Assembly: GCA_034429215.1 (NCBI GenBank)
Contig: DAOUGI010000093.1
Coordinates: forward strand, 51,160-115,159
DNA length: 64,000 nt
Reading direction: 5' to 3'
From: JAFGOG01 sp034429215
GTDB taxonomy: Bacteria > Chloroflexota > Anaerolineae > JAAYZQ01
Shown: positions 57,785 through 64,000 of the stretch, in pieces
Position numbering within the stretch: the stretch's first letter is position 1
Layout: every line of letters begins with the position of its first letter
Program-made: the position numbers and the translations under genes
The notes under the pieces: model-generated
The model's input: the letters and a program-made list of their open reading frames with translations, nothing else
Database searches by the model: none
Told to the model about the DNA's origin: nothing

Positions 57785-59335
57785 GTGATCGCGCCTGCTG
57801 AGGTTCCCGCCGGCGTCGTCGTGGTGGGCGCCGGGATCGCCGGGCTGTCGGCGGCGCTGCACCTGACCGAACGGGGATTGCACCCTCTGATCCTGGAGGC
57901 AGATCCCTGCTACGTCGGCGGGCGCGCGGCCGGCGGCGACATAGTCGAGCTGGACGGCTGGCGCTTTCGCGGCGACCACGGCGTGCACGCCGTCTGGTCA
58001 CCCTACCGCAACCTGCAGGCCATGCTGGCCCGCCACGCCATCCGCCCCGTCCTGGTTCCGGCTCAGGAAGAGGATTGGGTCTACAAGCGGGACGCCTGGC
58101 CACGGCGGGCGCCGGTGGGCAGTGCCATCCGCCATAGCTGGATCCCCGCGCCCTTTCACTATCTCCACCTCTTTGTGCGGCCTCGCTTCCTGGCCATGCT
58201 CGATTTGAAAGAATACTTTGGACTGCTGCGCGTGTTGCAGGGTCTGTTGTGGGGGCTGGCCGTCGATCCGCTGCGCGAGGGGCAGCCCCTGGAGGGGCTG
58301 TGGCTCAGCGAGCTGGTGGCCCGTTGGTCGCCGGCGCTGCGCGCTCTATTCATCGGCCTGACCCGAAACGGGCTGGCGGGCCAGCCTGAGGAGATCCCTC
58401 TCTCGGGCTTTATCGCCTTTCTGCGCTTCTATACCCTGCTGCGCCGCGACGCATGGGCTTTTTCCTACCTGCCGGCCGACTGCGGCACCTGCCTGGCCGA
58501 GCCGCTGGCAGCCAAGGTACAGGCGTTGGGCGGGAGACTGGAGATGGGCGTGCGTGTCACGGCTCTGGAGCGGCAGGGAGAAGCCTGGCGCGTCCACTGG
58601 CAGAGAGGCGAGGCGGATGCCGGGCACGTCGAGTCCCGGCACGTAGTGTTGGCCACCGATGCGCCCAACACGGCGGCTATCCTGCGGGCCAGCCCTGAGC
58701 CGGCCTTTGCCGCCGACGACCTATACTGGCCGCGAGGCATGGCCACGGCCGTGATCCGCCTGTGGTTCGACCGGGAGCCGCGGAGCGGCGCAGAAGCGGG
58801 CATGCTTAGTGGCGAGCTGGTGCCTGACAACTTTTTTTGGCTGCACCGCATCCAGGACCCGTTCGTGCGTTGGCACCGGGCCACCGGCGGCAGCGCCGTA
58901 GAGCTCCACACCTACGGCCCACCCGCCGTCCTGGCCCAGCCCGACACCCTCCTGCTGGCACAGACCATTGCCGACCTGCAGAGCGTCTTTCCCGAGCTGC
59001 GGGGGCACCAGATCCATCAGGATCTGCGGCGCAACCAGCCCACTCACACCCTGCTCAGCGTCGGGCCTGCCGGCCGCCACCTGGGCGTCGAGACCCCCTG
59101 GCCGGGACTGGTCTGCTGTGGCGACTGGGTGCGCCACCCTTCGCCCGCATTCTTTATGGAGCGGGCGTGTGTGACCGGCATCGATGCGGCTAACGCCGTG
59201 CTCCGCGCCCACGCTCTGCCGGCCTGGCCCCTGTTCGACCCACCTCCACCAGAGCCGTTGGCGGGCTGGATCGAGCGTCAAATGCTGCGGGTCCGGCAGG
59301 TGTTGCGCCGCCGCCGGCAGGCTCGCAGCGCGTAA
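57785..59335 (+). CDS. FAD-dependent oxidoreductase, amine-oxidase/phytoene-desaturase type
   Basis: Flavoprotein of 516 residues. The N-terminal dinucleotide motif VVVGAGIAGLSAALHLTERG (residues about 11-30) ends in LILEAD, and GGRAAGG follows, as in carotenoid desaturases and amine oxidases. The C-terminal FAD motif is GLVCCGDWVRHPSPAFFMER. The middle has hydrophobic stretches for a membrane-associated substrate (HYLHLFVRPRFLAML). The start is GTG 57785. It is coupled by proximity to the radical SAM gene. Desaturation of a polyprenoid or another lipid is plausible; the closest desaturase subgroup is not clear. The C-terminus ends in an Arg-rich tail. Confidence 0.83.
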   Translation: MIAPAEVPAGVVVVGAGIAGLSAALHLTERGLHPLILEADPCYVGGRAAGGDIVELDGWRFRGDHGVHAVWSPYRNLQAMLARHAIRPVLVPAQEEDWVYKRDAWPRRAPVGSAIRHSWIPAPFHYLHLFVRPRFLAMLDLKEYFGLLRVLQGLLWGLAVDPLREGQPLEGLWLSELVARWSPALRALFIGLTRNGLAGQPEEIPLSGFIAFLRFYTLLRRDAWAFSYLPADCGTCLAEPLAAKVQALGGRLEMGVRVTALERQGEAWRVHWQRGEADAGHVESRHVVLATDAPNTAAILRASPEPAFAADDLYWPRGMATAVIRLWFDREPRSGAEAGMLSGELVPDNFFWLHRIQDPFVRWHRATGGSAVELHTYGPPAVLAQPDTLLLAQTIADLQSVFPELRGHQIHQDLRRNQPTHTLLSVGPAGRHLGVETPWPGLVCCGDWVRHPSPAFFMERACVTGIDAANAVLRAHALPAWPLFDPPPPEPLAGWIERQMLRVRQVLRRRRQARSA

Positions 59336-59351
59336 AAGGAGGCAAACAGCT

Positions 59352-59383
59352 AAAGAAAAACCACCTGGCGTAAGATCGCCAGG
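59352..59383 (-). terminator. Rho-independent terminator of the racemase-family gene
   Basis: CCTGGCG (59364-59370) and CGCCAGG (59377-59383) form a perfect 7-base stem with a 6-base loop. Read on the minus strand it is followed by TGGTTTTTCTTT. Confidence 0.8.
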
Positions 59384-59392
59384 AAGAAACGG

Positions 59393-60100
59393 CTATGAAA
59401 TGGGCGCCTCGGCCAACGCGTATTCCACCGCCGCTTCGGCGTGAATCCGGGTCGTGTCAAACAGCGGCACCCGGCAATCTCCCTCGCGAACCAGCAACCC
59501 TATTTCCGTACAGCCCAGGATCACCCCTTCTGCCCCATCTCTGGCCAGCCCTTCGATGATTTCAACGTACTGCTCTCTCGATTCCCGTCGCACCTCTCCC
59601 TTGACCAACTCGTCGAAAATCACCCGGTGCACGATCTCTCGCTGCCGGGCATTGGGCACAATCACTTCCAGGCCAAATCGCCCGGCCAGCCTGCTTTTGT
59701 AGAAATCCTCTTCCATCGTAAAGCGCGTGCCCAACAACCCCACCTTGCCAATCCACGCGTCCCGGATCCTTTTGCCGGCTGCATCGACAATGTGCAGAAA
59801 CGGGATCTGGATGCTCGCCTCTATCTCGCCGGCCACCTTGTGCATCGTGTTGGTGCACAGGATAACGAAATCCGCGCCGCCGTCCTCCAGGTTTTTGGCC
59901 GCCCCGGCCAATACCGTGGCCATTTCCGGCCATCTTCCCTGCTCCTGCATCGCCTCGATCTCGGCAAAATCGACAGACACCATCAAGCACTTGGCGGAAT
60001 GGAATCCACCGAGCCTTGCCTTGGTCGCCTCGTTGATAATCCGATAATACTCCAGCGAAGACTCCCAGCTCATGCCGCCTATCAAACCGATCGTTTTCAC
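59393..60100 (-). CDS. Aspartate/glutamate racemase family protein
   Basis: Amino-acid racemase-fold protein of 235 residues, YgeA-like. N-terminal IGLIGGMSWESSLEYYR is the family start. The two catalytic cysteines lie in ILCTNTMHK and ILGCTEIGLL, so a two-base cofactor-free racemase is expected; broad-specificity amino-acid racemisation is known for this group. GTG 60100 has GGGAGGAGG just upstream. The frame is open to 60226, but that stretch overlaps the -10 box. It converges with the FAD oxidoreductase gene. Confidence 0.88.
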   Translation of the reverse strand: MKTIGLIGGMSWESSLEYYRIINEATKARLGGFHSAKCLMVSVDFAEIEAMQEQGRWPEMATVLAGAAKNLEDGGADFVILCTNTMHKVAGEIEASIQIPFLHIVDAAGKRIRDAWIGKVGLLGTRFTMEEDFYKSRLAGRFGLEVIVPNARQREIVHRVIFDELVKGEVRRESREQYVEIIEGLARDGAEGVILGCTEIGLLVREGDCRVPLFDTTRIHAEAAVEYALAEAPIS

Positions 60101-60216
60101 CGGCACCTCCTCCCAGGGTCGCTCGGATCTTGCCCGCCCATCAATCTTGCTGATAACCATTCCCGTTGGACCGGCTTGCTCATACTGTGTCACTCCATCG
60201 TAATTCTCATTGGGAA

Positions 60217-60245
60217 AGTATACCATAGCAGGATGAGACCAACAA
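60217..60245 (-). promoter_or_regulatory. Promoter of the racemase-family gene
   Basis: Minus strand: TTGTTG (60245-60240), 17 bases, TATACT (60222-60217) preceded by TGG. It leaves a leader of about 110 bases. Apart from this and the divergent promoter at 60381, the 383-base region 60101-60483 shows nothing else that I can support. Confidence 0.65.
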
Positions 60246-60380
60246 AAGCACGGTTCTGAGCAAAGAGGAAACTACTCTCCCAGCGGGAACCGCCACTGCG
60301 ATGCAGGTACGCCGGCCAAGAAGAATGGGGATCAGAAAACCTGGAAAGGCAACATTAACCAGATCTCCTGCACCTGCAAT

Positions 60381-60409
60381 TTGACACAAAGAGCACGATA
60401 AGCTATACT
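60381..60409 (+). promoter_or_regulatory. Consensus promoter of the winged-helix regulator gene
   Basis: TTGACA (60381-60386), 17 bases, TATACT (60404-60409): the best -35 in the window. The start codon lies about 75 bases downstream, after GGAAGGAGAGAGAAAGGG. Confidence 0.85.
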
Positions 60410-60483
60410 CCCCTCCGAATTTATTCGGCTTTTTCGGATTCCTGGAGCGATTCCGCACATTCGCTGGAAGGAGAGAGAAAGGG

Positions 60484-61182
60484 ATGAAACTGACCGGCCG
60501 GCAACAAGCCTTTCTGAGCGACTTTCTCGATCTGTACCAGGAAAAGAAGAACTCGCTCCACTACACCACCGTGGCAGAGCGGCTGGGCATCGGACGGATC
60601 ACCGCCTACGACATGCTGCGCCTGCTGGAGGAAAAGGGGCTGGTCACTTCGGAATACATCATGCCCACCGGCGGGCCGGGCCGCTCCAGCGTCGTCTTCC
60701 GTCCTTCCGAACAGGGCGAGGCATTGATACGCCAACTGGCCGGCGAGGCGTGGGATCGGGAAGAATGGGAGACAGTCAAAGCGCATATCATCCAAGCGCT
60801 GCAAACCGGACAGGGTGGCCGCTACGAGTCCCTGCTGGAGGAGATCCTGGCGCGTCTGCCGGAATGCAAGGTCCCACTGGTATACACGGCCGAGATGACC
60901 ACAGCCGTCATCCTGAGCCTGCACCAACTGAGGGAAGAAGCGCCCAGCAGCAAGCTGTGGGAACGGCTGCGAGACCTGGGGTTGCCGGAAGAAGTGGGCC
61001 TGAACGCCCTGGGCGGCCTGGCCGTGGGGCTGTCGCTGATGGAGCGAGCCAACCGCCGCCTGACACTCAAACTGCTGTCCGCCACCCGCCAATACCAGGA
61101 CTACCTGTCCAACTTGAGCGCCGAGAGCCGTCGCCGGCTGTCCGAGTTCACTGCCGAGGTGATGCGCATCATGGGGGCCTGA
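60484..61182 (+). CDS. Winged-helix transcriptional regulator
   Basis: Protein of 232 residues. Residues 1-75 form a winged helix-turn-helix: LSDFLDLYQEKKNSLHYTTV, AERLGIGRITAYDMLRLLEE (recognition helix) and GLVTSEYIMPTGGPGRSSVV (wing). The arrangement is like DtxR/MarR/IclR-type N-termini. The rest is all-helical (about 85-232) with no metal or ligand motif that I recognise. ATG 60484 follows AGAGAGAAAGGG. The strong promoter and the operon-like position before the SDR and CrtC-like genes suggest local control, with a terminator right after its stop that may uncouple it from them. Confidence 0.8.
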   Translation: MKLTGRQQAFLSDFLDLYQEKKNSLHYTTVAERLGIGRITAYDMLRLLEEKGLVTSEYIMPTGGPGRSSVVFRPSEQGEALIRQLAGEAWDREEWETVKAHIIQALQTGQGGRYESLLEEILARLPECKVPLVYTAEMTTAVILSLHQLREEAPSSKLWERLRDLGLPEEVGLNALGGLAVGLSLMERANRRLTLKLLSATRQYQDYLSNLSAESRRRLSEFTAEVMRIMGA

Positions 61183-61183
61183 G

Positions 61184-61212
61184 TCAGCCAGATTTTTTGC
61201 GGCTGATTTTTT
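61184..61212 (+). terminator. Rho-independent terminator after the regulator gene
   Basis: TCAGCC (61184-61189) and GGCTGA (61201-61206) form a 6-base stem with an 11-base loop, followed by TTTTTT. The stem is short, so read-through into the next genes is possible. Confidence 0.7.
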
Positions 61213-61255
61213 CGTCTTTTTTGCCTTGTTCTGATTCTTCGAAAAGGAGAAAACC

Positions 61256-61336
61256 ATGAAACGTGTAACTGCCGTAACCAACAGCGCCGCCGGGCTGCCA
61301 GCCGAAGTCTGTACGCACGAAAGGGAGAGACATTGA
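61256..61336 (+). CDS. 26-codon ORF coupled to the SDR gene
   Basis: Short ORF with AAGGAG seven bases before its ATG and a TGA that overlaps the TTG start of the SDR gene (TTGA). The peptide starts MKRVTAVTNSAAGLPAEVCT and ends in a charged HERERH; it has no membrane segment. The excellent ribosome site and the overlap suggest a translated leader or coupler that feeds ribosomes to the TTG start. It could equally be the remnant of a longer gene. Confidence 0.45.
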   Translation: MKRVTAVTNSAAGLPAEVCTHERERH

Positions 61337-62382
61337 ACATCTTGGTAACGGGTGGATTCGGAAACATCGGAGCAGTTGTCGTCGACGAATGTCTGCGTCG
61401 CGGGCACACGGTATCCGTGCTCGAAGTTCGAAACAAACGCACAGAGAAACTGGCTCGGAAATACGCCAAGCGGAATGTCCGGGGCCTGTTCGGCGACCTT
61501 CGAAAGGCGGAGGACGTTTCACGGGCAGTTGTTGGTCAGGACCTGGTGCTCCACTTGGCTGCGATCCTCCCGCCTGTCAGCGACGCTCATCCAGACCTGT
61601 GCCAAGCGGTAAACGTCGGGGGAACGGCCAATCTCATCGATGCGTTGCAGGCATCCACGACAAAGGCATCTCTCGTGTTGGTTTCTTCGGCGAGCGTAAT
61701 GGGTCCCACTCAAAAACGAATTCCCCCGATCCGGCCAGACGATCCTCTTTCGCCTATGGATGCATACTCCAGGAGCAAGATCGAGGCAGAAGCCATGGTG
61801 GCAGCCTCTGGGCTACGGTATTGTATCCTGCGGTTGGCCGCCGTCCTTCCAACAATTCTCAACTACTCCAGCCTATTCGCCATGATCAAGCTCTTTTTCG
61901 ACATGCCGCTCGATGCCCGTTGTGAGATCGTCGTCGATCTCGATGCGGCATATGCGCTGGTATCCGCTGCCGAGAACCTTCTCGGTTCGGGCCAAATTGC
62001 CGGCAAGAGAGGATTCATCGCCGGAGGCAAGGCGCAGGGCTGCCAGATGAAGACAAGGGACTTGGTAGGCGTGGTGTTCCGTCCAATTGGCTTGCGCATC
62101 CCCGACGAGTCTCTCTTCTCGCCGGAACTGGACTCTTACTATCTGGATTGGTACGACACTGAAGAAACTCAATCTATCTTGCGGTATCAGCGTCATTCCG
62201 TGGAACAGTGGCAAGCGATCATAATGAGAAGGATCCGTTACGTGCGTCCATTTCTTCCTCTGTTCAAGGCTGCCATCGTCCAATGGATTGAAAAGCAATC
62301 ACCACTCTATCTGGCCTCGACCGTGAAAAGCGGCCGCGATCGAGGGAGCAGGGCTCGTGGTTTCCGTCGCGCCCAGAGCTGA
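61333..62382 (+). CDS. Extended-SDR NAD(P)-dependent epimerase/dehydratase
   Basis: Extended short-chain dehydrogenase, 349 residues. Cofactor loop VTGGFGNIGAVVVDE (G-x-x-G-x-x-G), strand-3 GDLRKAED, LVLHLAA, then VSSASVMG and the catalytic YSRSK. The substrate part is C-terminal and ends in a basic tail. The start is TTG 61333, overlapping the stop of a 26-codon ORF that carries the ribosome site. The CrtC-like gene starts 18 bases after the stop. Nucleotide-sugar, sterol or carotenoid-type substrates are all possible for this superfamily; the pairing with a lipocalin-fold hydratase-like protein points away from sugars (inference). Confidence 0.82.
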   Translation: MNILVTGGFGNIGAVVVDECLRRGHTVSVLEVRNKRTEKLARKYAKRNVRGLFGDLRKAEDVSRAVVGQDLVLHLAAILPPVSDAHPDLCQAVNVGGTANLIDALQASTTKASLVLVSSASVMGPTQKRIPPIRPDDPLSPMDAYSRSKIEAEAMVAASGLRYCILRLAAVLPTILNYSSLFAMIKLFFDMPLDARCEIVVDLDAAYALVSAAENLLGSGQIAGKRGFIAGGKAQGCQMKTRDLVGVVFRPIGLRIPDESLFSPELDSYYLDWYDTEETQSILRYQRHSVEQWQAIIMRRIRYVRPFLPLFKAAIVQWIEKQSPLYLASTVKSGRDRGSRARGFRRAQS

Positions 62383-62399
62383 AAGATTAGGAGAACAAG

Positions 62400-63398
62400 A
62401 TGAAAAGCGTAACCATTCCCTACCGCCAGGAAAACCATGGCGACTTCCACGCCGAGTGGCCGGTCCAGCGCAAGGTGACAGGCTGGTGGTACATCACTGG
62501 GTTCTTTTCCGATCCCGCCGACCCGGCGCGCCTGTATTCCTACCAATTTACCCTGGCCAGGCCACGGCTTTTCGGAATCTATCCCTGGCTCCTGCATCTG
62601 GCCCTGACCGATGTGCAGACCGGGAAACATTCTTTCACCCAGCGCCTGATCTTTTGGCATCCGGATGTGTACGTGACCGCAGACTCGGTCCATTTCAAAG
62701 CGCTGGCTCACTTGAAGCGCCAAGCCGGCCAGATGCTCCTGACCATGAATGCCGGCACCTTCAGCCTCAACCTCACCCTGGACAAGGGCAAGGGCGCCTT
62801 CTGGCACGCCGATGACGGCGTGCTGGTGATGGGCGGAGCGGAACCCACGACCCGGCGAACGGTCTATTATTCCTATACCAACATGCCCACGACCGGCCAA
62901 GTGAGCCTGCTTGACCCGCAAGGTGATCGAAAAACCGTGCAGGTAACCGGGAAATCCTGGTTCGACCGGCAGTGGGGACCCTACGCCCTTACCAAGGTCA
63001 ATACCCACTGGGAATGGTTCTCCCTGCGCTTCTTCGATGATGAGGAGGTCATGCTGTTCGCCTTCCCGCAGTGCCCGTATTATGATGGCACCTACATCAC
63101 CCGGGAGGGAAAAAGGGCGCTGGTGCGCAATTACACCTACACCCCCAAACGTTTCGTAGAAGTAAATGGCGTGAAATTCTCCATGGGCTGGGACCTGGTC
63201 ATGCCGGGCGTCAAGGAAGAGAAATACGAGATCCGCCCCCTGACCGACGGGCAGATGAACATGTACTACTTTGAGCTGCTGGCCGGCATCTACAACCCTG
63301 CCGGGGAGCAGGTTGGCCTGTGCATGGTGGAGCTGCTGCCTGGAGCCAGGAATTCGCAGGACAAGATCAATCCCCTCAACATGCTCAAGAAAGTCTAG
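62400..63398 (+). CDS. CrtC/AttH-like lipocalin-fold protein
   Basis: Protein of 332 residues with two lipocalin-like halves, as in carotenoid 1,2-hydratase (CrtC)/AttH proteins. Landmarks: EWPVQRKVTGWWYITGFF at the N-terminus, GKGAFWHADDG, and the second-half signature VTGKSWFDRQWGPY followed by WEWFSLRFFDDEE. No signal peptide is visible. CrtC adds water to acyclic carotenoids, but most AttH-like proteins are uncharacterised; hydration or binding of a lipid is the safe statement. The ATG follows GATTAGGAGAACAAG. A strong bidirectional terminator comes after the gene. Confidence 0.82.
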   Translation: MKSVTIPYRQENHGDFHAEWPVQRKVTGWWYITGFFSDPADPARLYSYQFTLARPRLFGIYPWLLHLALTDVQTGKHSFTQRLIFWHPDVYVTADSVHFKALAHLKRQAGQMLLTMNAGTFSLNLTLDKGKGAFWHADDGVLVMGGAEPTTRRTVYYSYTNMPTTGQVSLLDPQGDRKTVQVTGKSWFDRQWGPYALTKVNTHWEWFSLRFFDDEEVMLFAFPQCPYYDGTYITREGKRALVRNYTYTPKRFVEVNGVKFSMGWDLVMPGVKEEKYEIRPLTDGQMNMYYFELLAGIYNPAGEQVGLCMVELLPGARNSQDKINPLNMLKKV

Positions 63399-63537
63399 CT
63401 GGCCCAGCTTTTTCTGGCGAGAAACGCCGCATGGCAATCTTTAACTCCGGTGGAAAACCTGGATTTGGGCGCGAGGCGATAATCGACTGATACCACCACC
63501 GCATCATGCACAGGGAACCCGTCCTTGCCAACAGATC

Positions 63538-63572
63538 AAAAGCGCCCGAGCTGCATCACCCCGGGCGCTTTT
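63538..63572. terminator. Bidirectional rho-independent terminator
   Basis: AGCGCCCG (63541-63548) pairs with CGGGCGCT (63562-63569), extended by AAA/TTT pairing on both sides. T-runs follow on both strands. It separates the convergent CrtC-like and cyclase-family genes. Confidence 0.9.
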
Positions 63573-63589
63573 TTCTTGATATCTCCAAA

Positions 63590-64000
63590 TTAGAACCGCC
63601 GCGTCAGACGTTGAATGCCCTCCACGTGCCCCGGATCGTACCCATCGCCAAACCGCGTCTTGGGCAGCCCCGCCTTGCGGGCCATCAACTCCTCATACTC
63701 GGCGTCGTCCACCATCGCCACACAGCGTCCGATGCACGACTCGCCGTCCACGAACCGCCATGGAAAAAAGCCAATGGTCACCCGCCGGTTGCACAGCAGG
63801 TCCACGTCCCCACCGATGCACTCGGCGTGGATGATGTGGTGGGGGAACATCTCGATGTGCATCAACTGATACTTGTCGGGCGTGAACCGCTCTTCCAGCG
63901 TCGTGCCGTACATCTCCCGGAACAGCTTGTCCGCCTCGGCCGCCTGGCGGGGCATCCAGGTGCGGATGATGGTGTTCATCGGGTGGTCGGCGCTGCCACA
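63590..64000 (-). CDS. Cyclase-family (kynurenine-formamidase-like) protein, 5' end beyond window
   Basis: C-terminal 136 residues of a protein whose frame stays open to the right edge. The segment TWMPRQAAEADKLFREMYG, then MFPHHIIHAECIGGDVD and VTIGFFPWRFVDGESCIGRC, resemble the C-terminal half of metal-dependent cyclase/formamidase-type hydrolases, where a NT-I-I-R-x-W stretch, a late His and a GxFPW-[RK]-F-x-x-GE motif recur. The ATG at 63979 is probably internal, because the residues before it (SADHP) continue the same pattern. The N-terminal metal-binding half is not in the window, so activity cannot be judged. Confidence 0.6.
   Translation of the reverse strand, partial: CGSADHPMNTIIRTWMPRQAAEADKLFREMYGTTLEERFTPDKYQLMHIEMFPHHIIHAECIGGDVDLLCNRRVTIGFFPWRFVDGESCIGRCVAMVDDAEYEELMARKAGLPKTRFGDGYDPGHVEGIQRLTRRF

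Noticed and set aside
1..64000. tRNA, rRNA, CRISPR arrays, prophage or replication origin
   Set aside because: No regularly spaced direct repeats, tRNA-like cloverleafs, rRNA segments, phage structural genes or DnaA-box clusters were noticed when reading both strands. Small or divergent RNAs could still be missed without a covariance search.

Overview
The window is a 64-kb piece of a GC-rich (above 60 % by eye), gene-dense bacterial chromosome with short spacers. It holds no rRNA, tRNA, CRISPR array or prophage that I can recognise. The gene content (a MenA/UbiA-like prenyltransferase, two heterodimeric ABC exporters, large sugar-enzyme fusions, DUF2804, a CrtC-like lipocalin-fold protein) would fit an Anaerolineae-like member of the Chloroflexota, but no marker gene is present and this is inference. 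Promoters follow a housekeeping pattern: a TTGnnn-like box, mostly a 17-bp spacer and TATAAT. Several have a TGG just before the -10, and one sits so close to its start codon that the message should be leaderless.

Left part (1-33 kb). It opens with two permeases of an Opp/Dpp-type ABC importer (minus strand, the first cut by the window edge). Next is a Gly/Ser-repeat protein with a YidB-like domain and a histone-H1-like Lys/Ala/Pro tail. Going right on the plus strand are: a UxaA-family altronate/galactarate dehydratase coupled to an amidinotransferase/DDAH-like enzyme; a UbiA prenyltransferase and an amidohydrolase; a heterodimeric ABC exporter; a small operon of an unknown conserved protein, a patatin lipase and a Nudix hydrolase; a second heterodimeric exporter; a second Nudix enzyme; and a tandem GNAT. 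Then follow a lipoprotein, an FtsX-type permease, two methyltransferases, a dipeptide-epimerase-like enolase, an MBL-fold hydrolase whose stop codon is completed by an IS982-family element, an MFS exporter, a Gre C-terminal-domain protein, a 38-residue membrane peptide, a fused GHMP sugar kinase/GalU-type uridylyltransferase, a DUF2804 protein and an M24 peptidase. A bidirectional terminator separates these from a MerR/TipAS regulator.

Central carbohydrate cluster (33.1-56.5 kb, all minus strand). Fifteen consecutive genes run from uronate entry to glycolysis: uxaC, an SDR fructuronate reductase, a LarA-type nickel-pincer epimerase, a KDG kinase, transketolase, transaldolase, rpiA, pgi, gap, a PPK2 polyphosphate kinase, phosphoglucomutase, a 1411-residue GH13-MalQ fusion, pgk, a double-length eukaryotic-type 6-phosphofructokinase and a hexose-6-phosphate mutarotase. 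Together they join glycogen/maltodextrin breakdown, uronate catabolism, the non-oxidative pentose phosphate pathway and upper/middle glycolysis. Many junctions carry compact GC-rich hairpins of CCGGCC/GGCCGG type.

Right end (56.6-64 kb). A radical SAM/FAD-oxidoreductase pair diverges from uxaC. An Asp/Glu-racemase-family gene follows, diverging from a winged-helix regulator. After a terminator come a 26-codon ORF, an extended SDR and a CrtC/AttH-like protein. A 5'-truncated cyclase-family gene closes the window.

Most noteworthy: the eukaryotic-type tandem phosphofructokinase; the kinase-uridylyltransferase and GH13-MalQ fusions; the LarA homologue inside a uronate cluster that lacks mannonate dehydratase; and the IS982 copy that restored its host gene's stop codon and carries an inverted repeat over its own start codon.
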